This document shows, one piece after another, positions 52,001 to 62,900 of a DNA stretch of 64,000 nt. Every line of letters starts with the position of its first letter. The first letter of the stretch is position 1. The translations under genes were made by a program, and so were the position numbers. Below the pieces are notes generated by a model. The model did not search any database. It was not told the origin of the DNA and was given only the letters and a program-made list of their open reading frames with translations. The stretch comes from Apus apus (Eukaryota; Chordata; Aves; Apodiformes; Apodidae), in contig NC_067285.1 in the NCBI RefSeq assembly GCF_020740795.1, positions 37,705,318 through 37,769,317 of the forward strand, read 5' to 3'.

Positions 52001-55000
52001 CCACCACTTGCCAGCTGAAAGAGGGAGCCGAGTGTGCCCAGGGTGACTGCTGCCAGGACTGCAAGGTACTGCTGCCACCAGGGGTCCAGCTGGGTGGGGA
52101 GAGAGCTGGTGGGTGTGTGGTCCTGTCCTGGGCTCCAACGGAGCAGGGCAAGTAGAGGCAAGATGTGTCCGTTGACCCCTGTAGAGCCTGAGGGACCTCC
52201 ATAGCATCCCACCAAGAGCCAAACACACCCAGTGGTTTGGGAGGGGTCATGGGTAGTCAGCATCCTGGATGGAAGTGGTTGGGAAGATGAAGCAGCTTCT
52301 GTTTCTGCCATCTTGGAGCCCAGGTCCCCTCACTCTGTTAGGTTAAGTGCAGGATGAAAGGTATTGAAGAACTGGGCCATGTTCAGAAGAGATCATCATG
52401 GCCCATTCCTTACTTGTGAAACCAACCTGCCTCCAAGTTGAGAGGTCCATGCATTGGTTCCTGCATGTGGGCATAAAAAATGCCTCAGTGTGATGAGACA
52501 GGGCTGGAAGAGGAGAGCAATGAGGCTGGTGAAGGGACTAGAGGGAAAGTCTTCTGAGGAGAGGCTGAGGGAGCTGGGGTTGTTTAGCCTGGAGGTGACT
52601 CAGGGGGGACCTTCTCGCTCTCTACAACTACCTGAAGTAGTTGTTGCAGTCAGGGGGGTCTGGACTCTTCTCCCAGGCAAGTAGTGACAGGATGAGAGGG
52701 CCTGGCCTGAAGCTGCTCCAGGGGAGGTTTAGGTTGGATATTAGGAAGCACTTCCTCATGGAGAGGGTGATTAGACATTGGGATGGACTGCCCAAGGCAG
52801 TGGTGGAGGCACCATCCCTGGAGGTGCTCAAGGACAGGCTGGAGGTGGCACTTAGTGCCATGGTCTGGAGATGTGGTGGTGTTAGATCATAGGCTGGACT
52901 TGATGATCTTAAAGGTCTTTTCCAATCTTGGTGATTCTTTGATTCTGTGGAAGAGGACCTTGGGGCAAGACCAGAATGGAAGAACAGCACAAGGTGTTGC
53001 CAAAGGGGAGATACTTAACTATGGGAAGCTCCAGTCTCAGTCCTGATGCTGTGTCACATCCTGCACAGTAGCTCAGTCCATAGCAAATGTTTTTGTGTCA
53101 GAGCAGCTCAAGCTGCCATGTCTAGATCTGTCAGGTGTCAGGAGATGTTCTTGAAGACGAGGGTGCTGCCTGACTGTGGCACCAGGTGGGTCTGAGGATG
53201 TGGGAGCCTTGAGGCAGCGGCCATGTCCCCTCCTGTGTGCAGGTGAAGGCGGCTGGTGTGCTCTGCCGGGCCAGCAAGAACGACTGTGACCTGCCCGAGC
53301 ACTGCAGCGGCCTCAGCCCCAGGTGCCCAGAGGACGTCTTCCAGGAGAACGGCGTCCCCTGCCAGCACGGCACCGGCTACTGCTACAACGGGGCCTGCCC
53401 CTCGCGTGGCGAGCAGTGCCGTGCGCTCTGGGGCACAGGTAGCTGTCCCCCTGCCCACCCTCCTCACCCCGAGGTTCAGGTGATGTGCCTGGACCTCCTC
53501 GGGCCGGGTCCACGCTCAGCGCTGTCCCCTCCTGCATCTCTAGCAGTGGTGCCACACCTGCTGGCCCCACAGTGTGGCCACTAGTGCTGGTGCCACCCGC
53601 TTGCTGTGGCTCTGACTCCACCTGGCCCTTTGTGTGTGCCGTAGAGGCCCAGGTGGCTCCTGATGTCTGCTTTAAGCACAATAGTGAGCACCATCTTCAC
53701 CTCCACTGCCTGACCGAGTACGGGAAGCAGCCCTGTAGCCCCAAGTAAGGAGCGTGGGACAGAGGCCGGGAGGTGGTGTCCATGCCACCTGCCCTGTGCC
53801 ACCCCGTCACTGGTGCTCACGGCTGTGTCTCCTGCAGGGATGTGAAGTGTGGGACGCTGCTGTGCCTGAGTGACAATGCCACCCCCATCCTCGGTGGTGG
53901 CTCCTACTCCCTCTTCTTCGGTCGCGTCAAGTGCAAGGCGGTCATTGCCAGCAGCGACGCCAGTGAGGTGGTGGCCAAGCTCAGGCTGGTGCCCACTGGC
54001 ACCAAGTGCGGAGAGGAGATGGTGAGGACTCTGGTGGCCATGCTGGGGTGGCAGACAGGGGGGTGTCCACTGGCCACAGCGACCTGGGGCAGCCTCAGAG
54101 CCCCCCTGCCTGCCCCCAGGTCTGCTACGCCGGGCGCTGCCAGAGCCTCCTGGTCTACGGCAACAAGAACTGCTCGGCCAAGTGCAACAACCATGGGGTA
54201 GGCAGTGGGATTGTCCCCTCCCAGAGCAGCCCCAGGGCCAGGCAGCTGGCCTGGCCCTTATGGCGTGTCCACCACCATGGTGCTTCCCTCCTTTCGCTCA
54301 GGTGTGCAACCACAAGCGGGAGTGTCACTGCGAGCTGGGCTGGGCAGGGCCCCACTGCCAGCAGGAGATCTCAGGGATGGTGGCAGGTACAGCATCCCCC
54401 GCACCCGGCTGGCACCAGCTCCCTCAGCTTGTGCTGGGCAGTGTGGAGCTGGTGGATGCTGCTCCATCCCCACAGGTGCCCCCAGCACAGGGGGCACCCA
54501 CCCTGATGCCCGCTGGTTCTCCACAGGGAGCAGCAGGGTGGTGATGGTGGCCACGCTGGCCGTGCCGCTGCTCGGTGGCATCCTGCTGGGCAGCGCCGTG
54601 GTGCTCCTCAGGGGCAGGGCAGCCAGACGCCACCACAAAGGGTAACTCCCCCCCTCCCCTGCCCCCCAGTGGGGTTGAGCCATGGCTCAGGGGTGCCTGG
54701 AGCAGCCCCCCACTGTCCCTATGCCCCACAGGACCCCCAGCAGACCTGCTGCTGGCCTCGCCAACCCACTCTTCCAGGAGAGCGGGCGGCTGCCCCGCCA
54801 GCAGCTGTCCCACCTGGACATCGGCCACCCCAGCCTGCTGAGCAGCACAGCAGCCCCCCGGGACACCCGGCCCCTGTGGCCCTGCTGCCCTGCCCCACAG
54901 GTAGGAGGTGTGGGCTGCACAGGGCCTAGCATGGGGCAGCCTTGGTGGGGTGTGGAGTGGGCTCACCCCATGTCTTCTTGACCCTGCAGCCACCAGCACC

Positions 55001-55469
55001 AGTCCCCCAGGCGCCAACTCCAGCCCCTCCAGGAGGGCATCTGCAGGTAACCACCCCTCTAAAAGCCACTGCTGCCTCGTGGTGAGGTGGCCTGTCCTTC
55101 CCACCATCTGAGCAGCTCTCGGACATCCCCCCCTACCCTCCCCTGACCTGACCAGCCCAAGACGTGGGGTGCATCCATGGGGTGGCCCAGGCAGCTGATG
55201 ACTTTGGAGGAGGCCCTTCCTCTGCCCTGTGTCCCCCTCTGTGTCCCTCCCTGGCACCCAGATGAGGGACTCTGGTCACTCTCTCCTCTTACCAGGCAAA
55301 GCCAAAGCCACCCAGCAAGCCTCTCCCAGCACTGAAGAGCAAGATCCTGTCCCATGGTGAGGGGCCACCAGGACCAGACCTCCATCAGCTGCCACCAGCA
55401 CCTCCCTCAGTCTTGCAGCAGGGTGTTCCCCTGAAGGTGGCCCTGAAGCCACCCCCGGCCTGGAGGTGA
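39977..55469 (+). CDS. ADAM8: ADAM8, membrane metalloprotease-disintegrin (complete coding set, 22 exons)
   Basis: Type I membrane sheddase of leukocytes and osteoclast-lineage cells (family knowledge). Exons: 39977-40043, 41814-41923, 45384-45460, 45741-45819, 45917-45993, 47835-48021, 48481-48546, 48649-48717, 49304-49473, 49556-49637, 50229-50374, 51069-51246, 51976-52065, 53243-53438, 53645-53744, 53838-54021, 54120-54197, 54302-54386, 54527-54641, 54732-54900, 54990-55046, 55296-55469. They join in frame into 851 aa (human 824 by recall). Order: signal peptide, prodomain, metalloprotease with [12 protein letters not shown] (H343, E344, H347, H353), disintegrin, Cys-rich, EGF-like, one membrane span (~685-708), Pro-rich tail. 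ADAM8 rather than a relative: prodomain [16 protein letters not shown], the ANPLF motif after the membrane span, KVALKPP near the C-terminus, and linkage to TUBGCP2. No dibasic furin site is seen at the prodomain end, in keeping with autocatalytic processing known for ADAM8. No break seen. Confidence 0.95.
40076..40735 (+). repeat. Purine-rich GGGGCAGGAGCA minisatellite in ADAM8 intron 1
   Basis: About 0.65 kb of interleaved units (GGGGCAGGAGCAGG, GGGGCAGGGAGAGG, GGGGAAGGAGCAGG), almost pure purine on the + strand apart from regular C's. Blocks are repeated at higher order: about 40213-40420 resembles 40420-40630. Open frames of 290-530 codons on both strands are composition artefacts. Runs of four G make quadruplex formation plausible. 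Confidence 0.93.
40736..41813. other. ADAM8 intron 1, remainder
   Basis: GC-rich sequence without a gene. Long frames continue by composition only. The acceptor TTTTCCCAG ends at 41813. Confidence 0.5.
41814..48021 (+). CDS. ADAM8: ADAM8 exons 2-6, prodomain
   Basis: Exons at 41814, 45384, 45741, 45917 and 47835 encode residues 23-199: [72 protein letters not shown] and [21 protein letters not shown] free Cys in [12 protein letters not shown] is placed like the cysteine-switch residue. Intron 2 (41924-45383) is 3.5 kb and holds no gene I can support. Confidence 0.92.
41924..45383. other. ADAM8 intron 2
   Basis: Mostly unique sequence. A weak antique CR1-like tail lies near 44700-44890 (GGTTGGACTTGAGTTGCCTG, GGTCCCTTCCA). 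A 24-base unit (GCTCCTGGTGACGGTGGGTT + TGTG) is repeated in tandem at 45321-45368, ending 15 bases before the exon 3 acceptor. No coding region supported. Confidence 0.5.
46565..47228 (+). mobile_element. CR1 LINE 3' half
   Basis: Sense CR1 in ADAM8 intron 5: 'GGAGAGCAGCCCTGAGGAGA', 'CACAGGAAGGACATGGAGCT', 'GTTCAGCCTGGAGAAGAGAA', 'GGTTGGATGGGGCTTGGAGC'. Tail lost. Confidence 0.87.
48481..51246 (+). CDS. ADAM8: ADAM8 exons 7-12, metalloprotease domain into disintegrin
   Basis: Exons at 48481, 48649, 49304, 49556, 50229 and 51069. Blocks: [51 protein letters not shown], the zinc motif [17 protein letters not shown] in exon 50229-50374, and the Met-turn [10 protein letters not shown] about 20 residues later. 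All three zinc His and the catalytic Glu are present, so the enzyme is predicted active. Exon 51069 ends in the first disintegrin residues ([17 protein letters not shown]). Confidence 0.94.
50386..50860 (+). mobile_element. CR1 LINE 3' fragment beside the ADAM8 exon 11 donor
   Basis: Sense CR1 starting about 11 bases after the GTGAGT donor at 50375, with 'GTTCAGCCTGGAGAAGAGAA', 'GGTTGGATGGGGCTTGGAGC', 'GATGATCTTCAAGGTCCCTT' and a CTGTGATTC tail. The rest of intron 11 up to 51068 is unremarkable. Confidence 0.87.
51347..51406 (+). repeat. Perfect-like 30-base tandem duplication
   Basis: The unit beginning CTTATGTTCCTGAAGCTTCT occurs twice in direct contact (51347-51376 and 51377-51406), differing at the last base. 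ADAM8 intron 12. Confidence 0.85.
51976..54386 (+). CDS. ADAM8: ADAM8 exons 13-18, disintegrin, Cys-rich and EGF-like domains
   Basis: Exons at 51976, 53243, 53645, 53838, 54120 and 54302. Disintegrin: [20 protein letters not shown]; the loop reads [13 protein letters not shown], with no RGD. Cys-rich: [50 protein letters not shown]-like: [20 protein letters not shown] then GWAGPHC. A His-rich stretch (SEHHLHLHC, exon 15) differs from human by recall. Confidence 0.93.
52470..52955 (+). mobile_element. CR1 LINE 3' fragment
   Basis: Sense: 'GAGGAGAGGCTGAGGGAGCT', 'GGTTGTTTAGCCTGGAGGTG', 'GGTTGGATATTAGGAAGCAC', tail 'GGTGATTCTTTGATTCTGTG'. ADAM8 intron 13. Confidence 0.85.
54527..55469 (+). CDS. 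ADAM8: ADAM8 exons 19-22, membrane span and cytoplasmic tail
   Basis: Exon 54527-54641 encodes the membrane helix ([20 protein letters not shown]...) followed by [11 protein letters not shown]. Exon 54732 carries [12 protein letters not shown]. Exon 54990 is [19 protein letters not shown]. The last exon 55296-55469 reads [15 protein letters not shown] to [11 protein letters not shown] and TGA. The PxxP motifs are suited to SH3-domain binding (inference). I chose one continuous last exon because it stays in frame to KVALKPP; splitting it at 55357 would break the frame. Confidence 0.88.
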
Positions 55470-56150
55470 CCAAGGATATTCCATCCACTGTGGCAGTCAA
55501 GTTGGTGGCTGTGGCACTAGGGTGGCATTGCTGGGGAGCCACCATCTCATTTCCACCCTTGCTTGGATTGCCCACCAGACGCTCCCCCGAGGGGGGACAC
55601 AAGTGTTTACAGATACTTCAGTTGTGCCTTTAGCAGACTTTGTAGCCTCACAGCTGGCCCAGGGAGAGCCATCATCTGGAGTTTCTTGAGGAGACCAGGA
55701 CCAAGGACAATACCAGCTCTGGTTTTGAGGCAGCCCTGAGTTGGCCCCCTGTGTGCTGGGAGCTGCTGCCTACTAGCACCACATTCTGTGTCCTGCTCCT
55801 CCTGCCCCTTCCCTGCTGGGGCCATGGTGAGGAGCTTCTGGCGTGGTCTGTGAAACTGGCCTTGGCAGGAGTTCTGCATTGCTGGGACCAAGCCCTGGGG
55901 AAACCACCCAGGCTGGGGACAGTCACACAGGGGGGGACCCAGGTCCAAGCCTTGCTTGGCCTCCCTGCAGGGCTTTGACCTCTGAAGTTATCACTGATAT
56001 TACTGCTCTCCCAAAAGGGAATTTACTAGGAGCCTTTTTACTGCAGCCATTAACTGATGCCCCTTCTGGAACCACTTTGAGCCCTCTCCATTTTTTTATA
56101 TAAATTAAGTTGAAGGCTTTTATACCAATAAAGAGTGAAGGTAGTGGTGT
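55470..56150 (+). other. ADAM8: ADAM8 3' UTR
   Basis: Unique sequence from the TGA to the poly(A) signal at 56127. Frames inside it are incidental. Confidence 0.7.
56127..56132 (+). promoter_or_regulatory. Poly(A) signal of ADAM8
   Basis: AATAAA about 658 bases after the stop codon, with GT-rich text (GGTAGTGGTGTCATGGGGTG) downstream. Confidence 0.75.
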
Positions 56151-56870
56151 CATGGGGTGTCTCTCAGCAGAAAAGGGCAGCACAGGCAGGGGGGTGGGAG
56201 GGCAGTGGGGTGGCAGTGGGCAGGGCGATGCCCAGGCAGAGCTGGCATGGGTGGAGCAGCACTAGAGCCACTCAAAGCTCCTAAACCCTGTGCCAGAGCC
56301 ACGGGGACAGACGGCACCACTTCCTGCCAGCTACATGGCACGAGGCTGCCACAAGGGCTGGAGGATGCCACAGGGAGACCCTGCCTGGCACACAGCACTG
56401 GTTGCCCCCAGCTGCAACAGGCCCTGGGCTTGCTCTATGATCAAAGACTGGCTATCATGATTTCCACCACCAGCTGGGCTCCCAGCATTCTGGTCCAGGA
56501 CAAATGTTCAATGCTTGCAGGCAATGTCAGTGCCCAGGGACACAGTGGCCATGGCTGTGTAGGACACACTACCACACTGGCTGCATGTGAGCAACGGGGC
56601 AGCTCTTCTGGGGGCCCACGGGCTAGCAGGGCTTAGCTCCCTCCACAAGATTAGAGGATGAAAGCAGAATTCCAGCCATGTCCTAAGTGCTGCTGCTGCT
56701 GCTCAGCACCATCCTGGGGGTGTTTTGGAGCCCAGGCTGCTGTGAGGCTCCTCCACTGCAGCTGGGGACATACAGCTAGATGCAGTGTTTCTGCAGGATG
56801 ACAGGTGTAGGTGTCCCCTCTCCATGTGCCTACAGCAACCACCCCTAGGACTGAGAAAGCCACCAAGGAA
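56150..56870. other. Gap between convergent ADAM8 and ERLIN1
   Basis: About 0.7 kb between the two inferred 3' ends. No gene, repeat or RNA recognised. Confidence 0.5.
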
Positions 56871-59800
56871 ATGGTAACAAAATAAGTTTTATTCTGCTTT
56901 ATCAAAAGAACTTAACACTGTGCATGTAAACTTGAACATTCTATCGACTTTCCTTAAAGAAGGTGTGACTCCAGTGGCTGACCCCTTGAGTCACCCGAAT
57001 CACCTTTTTAACAGGCAGAAAAGAAACAGTTCAATGCCACATTCCTGGCTGCACTGGTGCTCCTGCTCTGCAGCTCCCACCTTGGGGAGAAGCAAAGCCT
57101 CCTGCACACCTGCTTTAGATGTGGTGGCTGAAGAAGCAGAGAGGTGGAGGAGGCATCTCCAGAAGGCACTGAGCATCACACGTTACTGTGGACTTGCAAC
57201 CACAGGAGCATCCCAGGTGTCCCTCAGCCCACAGGGGTAGGAGGTGGCTGCTGCCTACCCAACCAGAGCAGGATGACATTTCCCCACTAACAGCAAAGCC
57301 GTGCCACCTGGATGGCTGCAGGGAAGCTCAGATCCAAAGGAAAGCAGCCTTTCCTGCAGTGGCCTGGAAGGCTTTCCTGGTCCCTGCACATGGGTCTTGC
57401 TCTGATGCCTGCAGGAGCACTGTGAGCTGCCTGGTTATTGCTTCTAGTGGTTCCCCTCACTTCTTGTCTCCAGGCTGGCAAAACGTACCCTGTCCACCCA
57501 AGCTGATGCCAGCAGTGGGCAGTGCCCAACCCCAGAGAGGACCACCGGAGGACAAGTCTACATCTTTAGGCACTTTCAGGAGTGCCTTTGTTCTAAAAAG
57601 CCTGCCTTCATCCCCAAACTCAACCCAATTGGCTGCAGCAAGGCAACAACACTAAGGAGGTAGAGGGTCAGAGAGATTAACAGGCTCCTCAAAGCCCTTC
57701 CCACAGGAGAAAGGGGACCTTGAACGTCAAACAGCACTTCCAGGAGACATTTCAAACATCAGCAGCTGCTCTTCACCAAGAGGGCAGTTTGCTCTACCCT
57801 TTGGCAGCTGAAGACATGACCCCCCCCCCCCCATGCAAAAGCTGGGCTCAAGTGTTCCCCTGGGATCTGCAAGGCACAGAGCTGTGCCACAAAGCCTGCA
57901 ACCAGGTGTGCTCAGTGAAAACTGGAGAAACCTCCTGGCAGGAGCAGTACCCTGCCTCTCATTTTCAGAGCACAAGGATGTACCCTCACCCAGGACCTCC
58001 CTGGAAGCCAGGATTGGTGCTCAGTACCTTCAGCTGGCCTTTCACTGGAGCAGGGTACTGCTTCCTGGCTCCTGCCATGGCTGGGTTTGATGAAAACCTG
58101 GAGCAGGGCACCCACTGGGCCTTGGGAGCTTGCAGACAATTGGAGGAAAGACCAACAACCAGCTGCTAAGCCCCACAGCCATGCATTACCCAAGCTGGCC
58201 AGCAGTGAGGAGAGGCAGGACCAATGCATCCCTGCTCTGTCCCAGTGAGAGACCAGAGGCAGCTTGGGCAGGGGCTGAGACAGTGGGAGTCACCCTATGC
58301 CACCAAGTTTCTTTGAGGAGAGACACTGCCACCCTCCAAGTCAAGCTACGCAGGACAGGGAACAGCACTGGAAAGCCTGAAGGCGACACAACTCATTTGG
58401 AGAAATCAGCAGAGGTGAAGTTCAAGCTGTTGTTTTAGACTCTTCACCAAGGCAGAAGCTAAAGCCCTTGCTGCAGATGGCCTCAATGCCAGCACTAACG
58501 GGCCAAGTGCCCAGAGCGCCCCAGGGCCACAGTGGTGCTGTCACATGGGGAACAGCGTCACAACACAAGCTCTTGCCAGTTGTTTCCCCAGCCACTGTCA
58601 TCTGGGATCATGGCAGAACATAACAAGCAACAGGTCCTAGAAGCAAGCATGTCCTCACAAGCAAAGAGGAGGGTGGAGAAGAGGAAAGCAGGTCATACCA
58701 GCAGATCTCCCCCCTGAGCACACCTCTCTCACCCTGCAGTGGTCCCCAGGGAGCAGAGGTTGGACAGATTCCAACACTCAGCAGGTGTAAAGCTCCTCCT
58801 GACAGCACTGCTTGCGAGTCAGAAGCCCTGTGATGCCACAAAGCCTGGCCAGTGCTGAGAGGACCAGCGACAAGACACCACCACAGCTGTTCAAGGACTC
58901 ATGAGGCAGGTCCCACTTCTTGGAGCGATGGCTTTTGCACCAGGGAGCAGCAAGGCCTCCTCTGCTTTGCAGCCAAGGTGTCAAGTGTCTGGTCTGCTGC
59001 AGAGTGGAGTCCTCTTCTCTTCCCCTTCACTCTTGCCCTTCACTTTGCCAGCCAAGCAGAGTAGTGGAAATTCAGCCCCTTTTCCCTGGTGGAAAGACCT
59101 ACGGGGAAGCTGGGTGCTGAGGGAAGGTGTCCCAGCTCTGTTCCCAACCAGCTGCTTGGAGGTGCTCCATGCACTCTGGGATCTGATGCAGGGTGGAAGA
59201 TGAGACCCAGCCACCCACCTGAAATATGTTCCAGTCAGTCACATGTGGCCAGCACGAGGCTCTTGCTTGGAGAGGGGGAGTTAGAGAAGTCATTTAGAAG
59301 TTGCTTGCTCTGAGTTGTTATCTAGTGCCACTGCTTACAGGAAAGATGATTATGGCTATTCAAATAACCTACTCCACACCAAATCACTCTGTGGCCAGGC
59401 CTTGCTCAGACCAGGAACATGCAGCCTCCACTGGCCAAGGAAAGCCCATTCCACTGGAGTCCTTGAGGAGAGTTAAGAGAAGCGCCGGTAGAAACCTGCC
59501 TCTGAGTCCACCAAGGCGAAGCTTCATCAGCAGGATGAAGGAAACCTCTTGGCTCAGGCTCAGCCAGGAGCTCCGGGGAAATGATGAATATGCAGCAGCA
59601 CAGCCCTCAAAGCCACATCTCCTGCCTCCAGAGTAATGCTTGCTAAATAATTGCACCTACTGCAGAAGGCTTTCCTGGTGTCTGTCTTTTAATATTCCAG
59701 TATAGGTGTGTTAGTACAGGATTATCCCTCATTTGGAAGCACCAATTTAATAAGGGAAGAAACAGAAGAGGCAGAGAACTTGCAACATGTTGCTAGAAGA

Positions 59801-59925
59801 AAATCACCCCAACTGCCAACTATACACAAGATGTCCATGCTGCATCTGCCCTACCAGCCCAGGGCAACATCCTCGTTCACAGCTGGGCTAGCTGTCAAGC
59901 CACACTAGCTAGCTTTCCACCTCCC
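56870..59925 (-). other. ERLIN1: ERLIN1 3' UTR (inferred)
   Basis: About 3 kb of sequence free of CR1 between the ERLIN1 stop (59926-59928) and an antisense AATAAA (56888-56893). The absence of repeats, in contrast to all flanking introns, supports one long terminal exon. It includes a C-run near 57820-57835. Extent is inferred; no transcript data. Confidence 0.6.
56888..56893 (-). promoter_or_regulatory. Poly(A) signal of ERLIN1
   Basis: TTTATT on the + strand, AATAAA on the coding strand. Confidence 0.6.
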
Positions 59926-62900
59926 TCAGCTAGTGCTTTCTTTTGCTCTGAGGTGGTTTTCTCTAGAGGTCTCTGGGGCCTCCTGCGAGGGAAGGCTGGT
60001 TTCTTGGGCAGTCCCCAGATTGGGTTGCTGGAAGGCACAGGAATCCAGAAACATGTTAGGGATGCGGTCCCCAAAATACAGCTTGCTGTTGGCAGATATT
60101 GCCTGGTATTTCATGAGTTCCAGATACTCAGGGGTCAGTTTCAGCTACAAAAGAGAAACCAGACATTGTAAGATAAAACCTTCTGGGCCCCACATCATAG
60201 AATCATAGAATTGAGGGGACTTCTGGTGATCATTTGAGTCCAACCCCCCTGCCAGAGCAGGATCACCTGGGGCAGATCACACAGAAATGTGTCCAGACGG
60301 GTCTTGAAAGTCCCCAGAAGAGCCTCCACAACCTCTCTGGGCAGCCTGTCCCAGTGCTCTGTAACCCTCACAGTAAAGAACTTTTTCCTCATGTTGAGGT
60401 GGAACTTCCAGTGTTCCATCCAGTTTGTGTCCATTGTCCCTCATCCTATCACAGGGCACCACTGAGAAGAGACTGGCCCATTCTTGACACCCACCATTCA
60501 GATATCTGTAAACATTACATTTCATCTTGGGCAGCTGCTAGCTGGGATGTGAGCTGCTGAATCCACTGGTTTTCCAGTGCTGCCCACTTGAGCCCAGCCT
60601 CCTGTACGGAGGAAAAGAGCAAGCAAGTCCTCTTCTGACCACCTTTCAAGTGCTCACCTTGTTGGAGTCAGCCAGCTTCCGAGCAGTGTAGAACTCTGCA
60701 TCAGCTTTTGCTTTCTCTCTTGCTAGGAATGCAGCATCTAATCCCAAAACAGAGTGCAAAGAGGAAAATAATCACAGAGAATTACAGAATCATCACGGTA
60801 GGAAAAGGACACTAAGATCACTGAGTCCAACCGTCAACCCTGAAAACCCTCCATGCCCACTAGAGCATGTCCTGAAGTGCCACCTCTACATGTTTCTTGA
60901 ATCCCTCCAGGGATGGTGACTCCACCACCTCCCTGGGCAGCCCCTTCCAGTGTCCAACCACTCTTTGGGTAAAGAAATTCTTCCTAATATCCAGTCTGAA
61001 CCTCCTCTGGTGCAACTTCAGGCTACTTTCTCTGGTCCTGTCATTATTCACTTGGGAGAAGAGCCCAACTCCCACCTCCTTACAACCTCCTTTCAGGGAG
61101 TTGTAGAGAGCAATGAGGTCTCCCCTTGGCCTCCTCTTCTCCAAACTAAACAATTCAAGAAGCTTTAGCAAGTCAACAGCCGCAGGACATCGAGCACCGG
61201 AGCATTTGTCCCATGTGGAGGAGCTAACCCAAACGTGCTAGTGACACAGCCTGGCTATGTAACTCCACTGGTGGCTTCTGAGAGAGGGACTTGCACTAGA
61301 GAGGAATGACCTCAGTGCACAACCTTGCATTACTGCACCTTCTGTTCCAGCTCCGAGGATCCTTCCCCCTGCCACCACCCTTAGCTGGAAGATGACCTCA
61401 GCAGCACAGTTACCTTCGATCTCAGAAATTCGCTTCTCTGTTTCCTTCTCCATAATCTTCTGTTGATAGTGAATCCTGGCCACCTGAGCAGCCTTCTCTG
61501 CCTCTGCAATCACAACAGGCTCAGCTCAGACATCTTCTCAGGGCTTGAGCAGCAACACCCTGACCCCAGCACACTGGTGGCAGGACCTGCCACCTGAGTC
61601 ACTGGCTCTCTGCTGCCTCCCCTTCTGCTCAGCTCCTGCAGTGCCAGGTTCTCCTCCAAGCAACAGTTACAGAAAGAAAACACAGTGCTGATGTTTCCAC
61701 AGCTGCACTACTTAATGTCCCTTTTACAAGCATGAGTCCCCCTGACATAAGGGGACTTTAAGCCCAAACAGTTCCACTGGCAGAGCTGCCACCTCTTGGC
61801 CTGCTGTAGGACAGAGGTGTTGGCTGCTCTGCTGCCATGGGCAGGAAGGTGGGACACAGACAGAGCAGTAAAAACACTCATGTTTCCCAAATGACTGCTG
61901 GTGCAGCCTGGCCATGCCTCCTGCAGCGACCTGTCACTGAAGCAAGACAAGGTCCTACCCCAGGTCTGAGGAGGATGCAGGAATGGAAATTCAGCATGGC
62001 CCCCATCTCCCAGTACCCCAACTGGTGACGCACCAATGAGCGCTTTCTTCCGGTCTGTCTCTGCCTCCTTCTCGACTACCTTCTGCTTCTGGGCTGCAAT
62101 CAGCAGCTTGGTCTTCTCAGCCTCCCTGCAGGATGAGAAACATGATCACAGGGAAAAGAGCAGCTCTGCAAATCACGGTGTGAGGGCCAAGGGTAGGAGC
62201 TGCCAGCATCACAGCCCCATGGCTGTGGAGACCAGTGCTGCCCTCAGTGTCCACGGAAGGGACTGTTCCCCTTCTTTGGCTCTGATGTAAGGTGCTATAT
62301 GCAACACACAGCCTGAGGCCCCCAGGGACACAGCCCATCCCTGGGGACACAGCCCATCCCAGTGCCAGCAGATAGGGCCCGAAGCTGGGGGGATCCCAAT
62401 CCCTGCAGATGCCTCAGTTCACCCAGACATGGTCCACTGGGACCTGCCACAGCTGTGGCACTGGCCCTGCTTTGAGAATGGGCTTGGGCAGAAGACCTCC
62501 ACGGGCACATATGAGACTAATTCTGCATTGCTGGAGGGGAGCTCACAGGTGAGAGATCAAGACCCCTGAACCCTGAATCATAGAATCCCAGACTGGTTTG
62601 GGTGGGAAGGGACCTTAAAGATCATCTAGATCCAATCCCCTGCATGGGCAGGGACACCTCCCACCAGCCCAGGTTGTTCCAAGCCCCATCCAACCTGCCC
62701 TTGAACACTGCCAGGGATGGGGCAGCCACAGCTTCTCTGGGCAACCCGTTCCAGTCTCTCACCAGCCTCACAGTGAAGAATTTCCTCCTAATGTCTAACC
62801 TAAATCTCCCCTCTTCCAGTTTTAATCCTCTCACTACAAGCCTTTCCAAGTCCAGTTTATAAGTCTCCTGTAGGTTCTTTACAGCACATCAGTGTCCCCT

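Noticed and set aside
55296-55469. Extra ADAM8 intron using the GTGAGG at 55357
   Set aside because: Reading through keeps one frame to KVALKPP and the stop; splicing there would put that conserved block out of frame.
55470-57000. miR-202 hairpin, which lies near ADAM8 in human
   Set aside because: I saw no match to the mature sequences on either strand by eye; a proper search was not possible.
57720-58169. 149-codon + strand ORF downstream of ADAM8
   Set aside because: It lies in the inferred ERLIN1 3' UTR on the opposite strand, crosses a poly-C run and has no recognisable domain.
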